Below the pieces are notes generated by a model. It was not told the DNA's origin. It saw nothing but the letters and a program-made list of their open reading frames with translations, and searched no databases. From assembly GCA_037833965.1 (NCBI GenBank), contig AP031351.1:3484501-3548500 (forward strand): 64,000 nt of DNA. Direction: 5' to 3'. This DNA comes from Marchantia polymorpha subsp. ruderalis. Its lineage: Eukaryota > Streptophyta > Marchantiopsida > Marchantiales > Marchantiaceae. Shown piece after piece: positions 60,861 to 64,000 of this stretch; the first letter of the stretch is position 1; each line of letters opens with the position of its first letter. A program made the position numbers and the translations under genes.

Positions 60861-62440
60861 GTTTACTCTGATCGTGCGGCTCTTATCCATGGATCACTCG
60901 TCGGAGCCGGTCGTGATGCTGATAAGTAAGCTGCGATTGACGGTTATATCCCGAGCCGGAGGGTTGAACCTTGCGAGCAGGATGCAAATTTGATGTAATC
61001 TTTACGTCTTGAATATATAATTTTCTTCTTCGATATTGGCTACGTTACTACGAGATTGATAACGAGACGATCGACCGTGATCATGATTAGCATACAAAAC
61101 ATATCATGTTATTAAGATTCTGGAAATTAGGTTCTCATTTTCTATAAACTTCATCTAGCAGTGTGCTTTTGCTCATTTTTCATAAACTTGCCAATGAAAT
61201 CTATTGTATATCGTGTACAGGAAATTATATGCTTGTAAAATAGAGATGTCGGCTATTCGATTTCAAACCATCTATTCAGAACTGATCTGATGATAGAGAA
61301 TGAAGTGAACGATCGGGATAATGTAAGCATTCAAAGTAAATCATATCGACAATATTTTGGAGATTATTTTTTCGTGTTCATGTTATTCCGCAACTTAAAT
61401 TTGCAGCGCACAATGCCAGTTTGTTTTCGCTTATTAGTCATATTGCGATGACATACATTTTTTGACGTGTGCTGGAATTTATATGCTTGTAAAATAAGAA
61501 TAATTTGCTTGTAAAATAGATTTGTCTATTTGGATATCCATTACTTATATTTTAAATTGATATGATGATACATGATGGTGTTTGATCTATTGTATCAATG
61601 AGTAACATCCAATCGAATTCAAAATAAATGGTTTAGTTATTATATTCAAGTATGTTTGAATTCTTACTCATGTGATACATGAGTAGTCTAATGTGCTAGT
61701 TTCATACAATTTTATATTCACGACAAAGCTAGAGTGTTTGTTCTTTATCTATTGATTCCTCTCAACGATACTGCTTTATACCATGAAGATTAAGTTGTTG
61801 AGGTCAAAGGAAAACGTTGATTATGATTGATCTCACTTTTCATCTTGATTGCTTTCTTAAGACATTATTATTGAAATAATAATGATTAATATCAAATATT
61901 ATAACATAAGGAGCTTCAAAACTTGTTGATCAAGATTAAGTTTTTACTTCAAGCTTAAAAAGCCTGGAGGTCAAGCTTGGACAACTCAAGTTCAGGTAGT
62001 GTTCGGGATGAGAGCAAAACGGTGTTAGGTAGAGGGAGGGAGACGCACCTGATGGAGTTATGATGATTCTAATAGGTTTAAAATTTGATATTTTGTCACT
62101 ATAGTATAACATGACTACGTTACATTTTTATAGATACTCTCAATAAGAAATGTTATATACTTTATGTGATCTTGTAATCTTCATAGTATCAAATTTGGCA
62201 CAAGCTATTTCAACGTATGCTTTTCGTTTTTTTAAAAAGAGAAAAGTAACTGATGTAATCACTCTGAAACGCAAAATCCAAATGATTCATTTTACCATGA
62301 TGAATCAACAATATTTCTATACATTAAGTTCTTGTAACGTGTGTGTGACTTTTGTAGTGATTATGAATCTGTAAAATTGAATTTTGTGTACCACATTGTA
62401 TAATACCAATGTATTGGGTAAATTTTGTTATTGATACATA
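60861..62440. other. AT-rich intergenic DNA with a diverged duplication
   Basis: No gene is recognisable. The motif TATATGCTTGTAAAATA occurs at about 61,226-61,245 and again at 61,480-61,497, with related flanks (a GATCTGATGATA.../ATATGATGATA... block follows each). This suggests an old tandem duplication of roughly 250 bp. Confidence 0.4.
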
Positions 62441-62454
62441 TAATTTAAAAAGTT

Positions 62455-62672
62455 TACCCTTGTTCATCAACTCCTCCGATATACTCATCATGCATGCCGT
62501 CTAGACGCTTGTATACTCATCATGCATGTCGTCAACGCTCTTGTATATGTCAATGCGATCACGACCAGCATACTCATACCCATCCACGAGGTACTCTTCA
62601 AGTTCAACTTCATATCCACTATATTGAGAAATAGGTACTACATCCACTTGCAAAACATTGTATTTCTCGTTG
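62455..62672 (-). pseudogene. Coding-like fragment with a duplicated C-terminal tail, family unknown
   Basis: On the minus strand a stop-free stretch of about 55 codons reads ...VELEEYLVDGYEYAG...SVDDMHDEYTSV and stops. A 38-bp tandem copy of the end follows in another frame and reads DGMHDEYIGGVDEQG then stop. The acidic, protein-like composition contrasts with the AT-rich surroundings. It may be a relic of a larger gene or transposon protein; I do not recognise it. Confidence 0.35.
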
Positions 62673-63768
62673 TAGTAATCTTACAATCAAATTGTTTCAA
62701 ATTGAATAGAATGACGTTGCCAACTCGATCTTATGCTTGTCCAACCGAGCTCGTGAGCAACTATGAATGTTGTACAATATGCATATAATTTACATGATTA
62801 TATAACCATATCTTTTATATAACAATATACATGTCCTTTATGTTGTACACTTTCTTGTATAGCATATCCAACAAGTATAAGCATATAAGATTTCATTTTC
62901 ATCATCAATTTTAATCATAGTGTATTGATGACATGTCAAATATTCATATAAATACTACAAACTATAATCATTTTCATTGTATGCACTTCGAACTGATGAA
63001 TTATGATATGATTGTTCAATATTATCATCATCTATCCTCATCGTTAGATCATAGCACGCTATATTTACTTTTTTGCTTCACAATTCATAATTTTGCTAGT
63101 AATGAAATATATATATTTCTAGCTAAATTTTGAAAATTTGATAAATTTTTTGAAATTATGTTGATTTTTGCAATTTTATGTTTTAATTTTACCAACATCA
63201 ACATTATAAAACAAACAAAAAATCATAATTTAAAATCAACAAAAATAGGTGTTTGATCATTCCAACTTAATGAACAAATTGAAGAGATCCAAACATGATT
63301 TATCTCAAACATTAAAATGAAAAATGTGAGTTCCTAATGGACTTTTTTGCATGCATTTGATGATAAAATTTAAAATAAAATGCAAAAACATACAATGGCC
63401 ACAATCTTGAAAGTTTGTCATATGATATAATGATATGATAATATAGTTGATAAGAGTTTTGACAGTGCAATGTCAAACTTATACTTTGATGTCTATGGTT
63501 AATGTTTCGTCTTTATTGTTCTTTGTGATTCATGTATAATTCTCGTTGTGACTTAAAGCTATTGTTTGATTTCTATTGTATCTTGAAGCTTGATTTGATG
63601 TCCATGTGGATAAAGGGTCGGGAATCCCAAAGATTCTTAAAAGTAACATTACCAAAGGGATAACAACTATTATAAAGTTCTTGTACTTTTATTACAACGG
63701 ATGGAAATATCATTCCCGTAAGCTATAAGAACTCTTTGAATTCTATCAAGCGTGTTGTTAGTAAAAAG
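62673..63768. other. AT-rich intergenic DNA, nothing recognised
   Basis: Very AT-rich with no coding, RNA or element signature that I can support. Confidence 0.4.
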
Positions 63769-64000
63769 CATGTTATTGTTACTTGTGGCTCGTATTTAAT
63801 TTCCATTGTACCTTATAGCTCATGTTTGATTACCATGACATCTTAGAGCTTTCTTTAAAAGCTCATGTTTGATTTTCATTGTATCTTGAAACTTGTTAGA
63901 AACATGTTATTGTTACTTGTGGCTCGTATTTAATTTCCATTGTAACTTAGAGCTCATGTTTGATTACCATGGCCTTTAAGAGCTCTGTTTGAAATGCGTT
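63769..64000. repeat. Tandem repeat, 134-bp period, running off the right edge
   Basis: 63,769 and 63,903 both start CATGTTATTGTTACTTGTGG and continue in near-identity through TTTAATTTCCATTGTA and GCTCATGTTTGATTACCATG. Shorter, diverged sub-units (GCTCATGTTTGATTTTCATTGTATCTTGAA-like) occur within the unit and back to about 63,545, suggesting a repeat array built on a basic unit of roughly 35-40 bp. Confidence 0.7.

Noticed and set aside
1-64000. CRISPR arrays, operons or prokaryotic defence systems
   Set aside because: Intron-rich genes, plant-type kinases and eukaryotic transposons show this is nuclear DNA; no direct-repeat/spacer array was seen.

Overview
This is a eukaryotic nuclear window from a land plant that almost certainly makes flagellated sperm, most likely a bryophyte (a moss is my best guess). 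Three lines of evidence support this. Genes are split by many short GT..AG introns. Two kinases have plant-specific domain architectures: a universal-stress-protein receptor-like cytoplasmic kinase, and an LRR + EDR1-like + Raf-like kinase. One gene encodes DRC3/LRRC48, an axonemal protein that flowering plants and most conifers lack. I worked out exons by hand from splice-site phase and recalled family sequences, so individual junctions may be off by a few bases.

Layout. All five protein genes I can support lie on the minus strand. (1) 1-1881: N-terminal part of a USP-domain RLCK that runs off the left edge, with a CT-rich (sense GA-rich) upstream region to about 4.4 kb. (2) 4.5-19.9 kb: mostly AT-rich gene-poor DNA with one GC-rich island at 6.1-6.8 kb that looks like a retroelement leader/LTR fragment. 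(3) 19,938-27,841: DRC3, at least 15 exons, with a tandemly duplicated exon. (4) 29,333-37,156: an 11-exon, 1322-residue LRR-EDR1-kinase protein. (5) 37.2-47.4 kb: leader/promoter with a G-quadruplex-prone tract, then a transposon nest. The nest holds a decayed Ty1/copia element, an orphan frameshifted BED/hAT-type reading frame on the plus strand, and a well-delimited 3.8 kb hAT element with terminal inverted repeats, subterminal GCCAC repeats and an 8-bp target duplication with one mismatch. (6) 47,810-49,261: an intronless gene for an unrecognised 483-residue single-pass membrane protein. (7) 54,065-60,004: a 9-exon gene for a three-finger RanBP2-type zinc-finger protein like Arabidopsis At1g67325; its 3 kb third intron carries a strong 75-nt hairpin. 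(8) 60.0-64 kb: its pyrimidine-rich upstream region, then AT-rich repeats.

The genes do not form a pathway. Two are signalling kinases, one belongs to the sperm axoneme, one is a putative RNA-binding zinc-finger protein and one is of unknown function. The best leads beyond annotation are the duplicated DRC3 exon, duplicated first-exon-like units in the zinc-finger gene, the intronic hairpin, the delimited hAT element and the orphan BED-like frame beside it.
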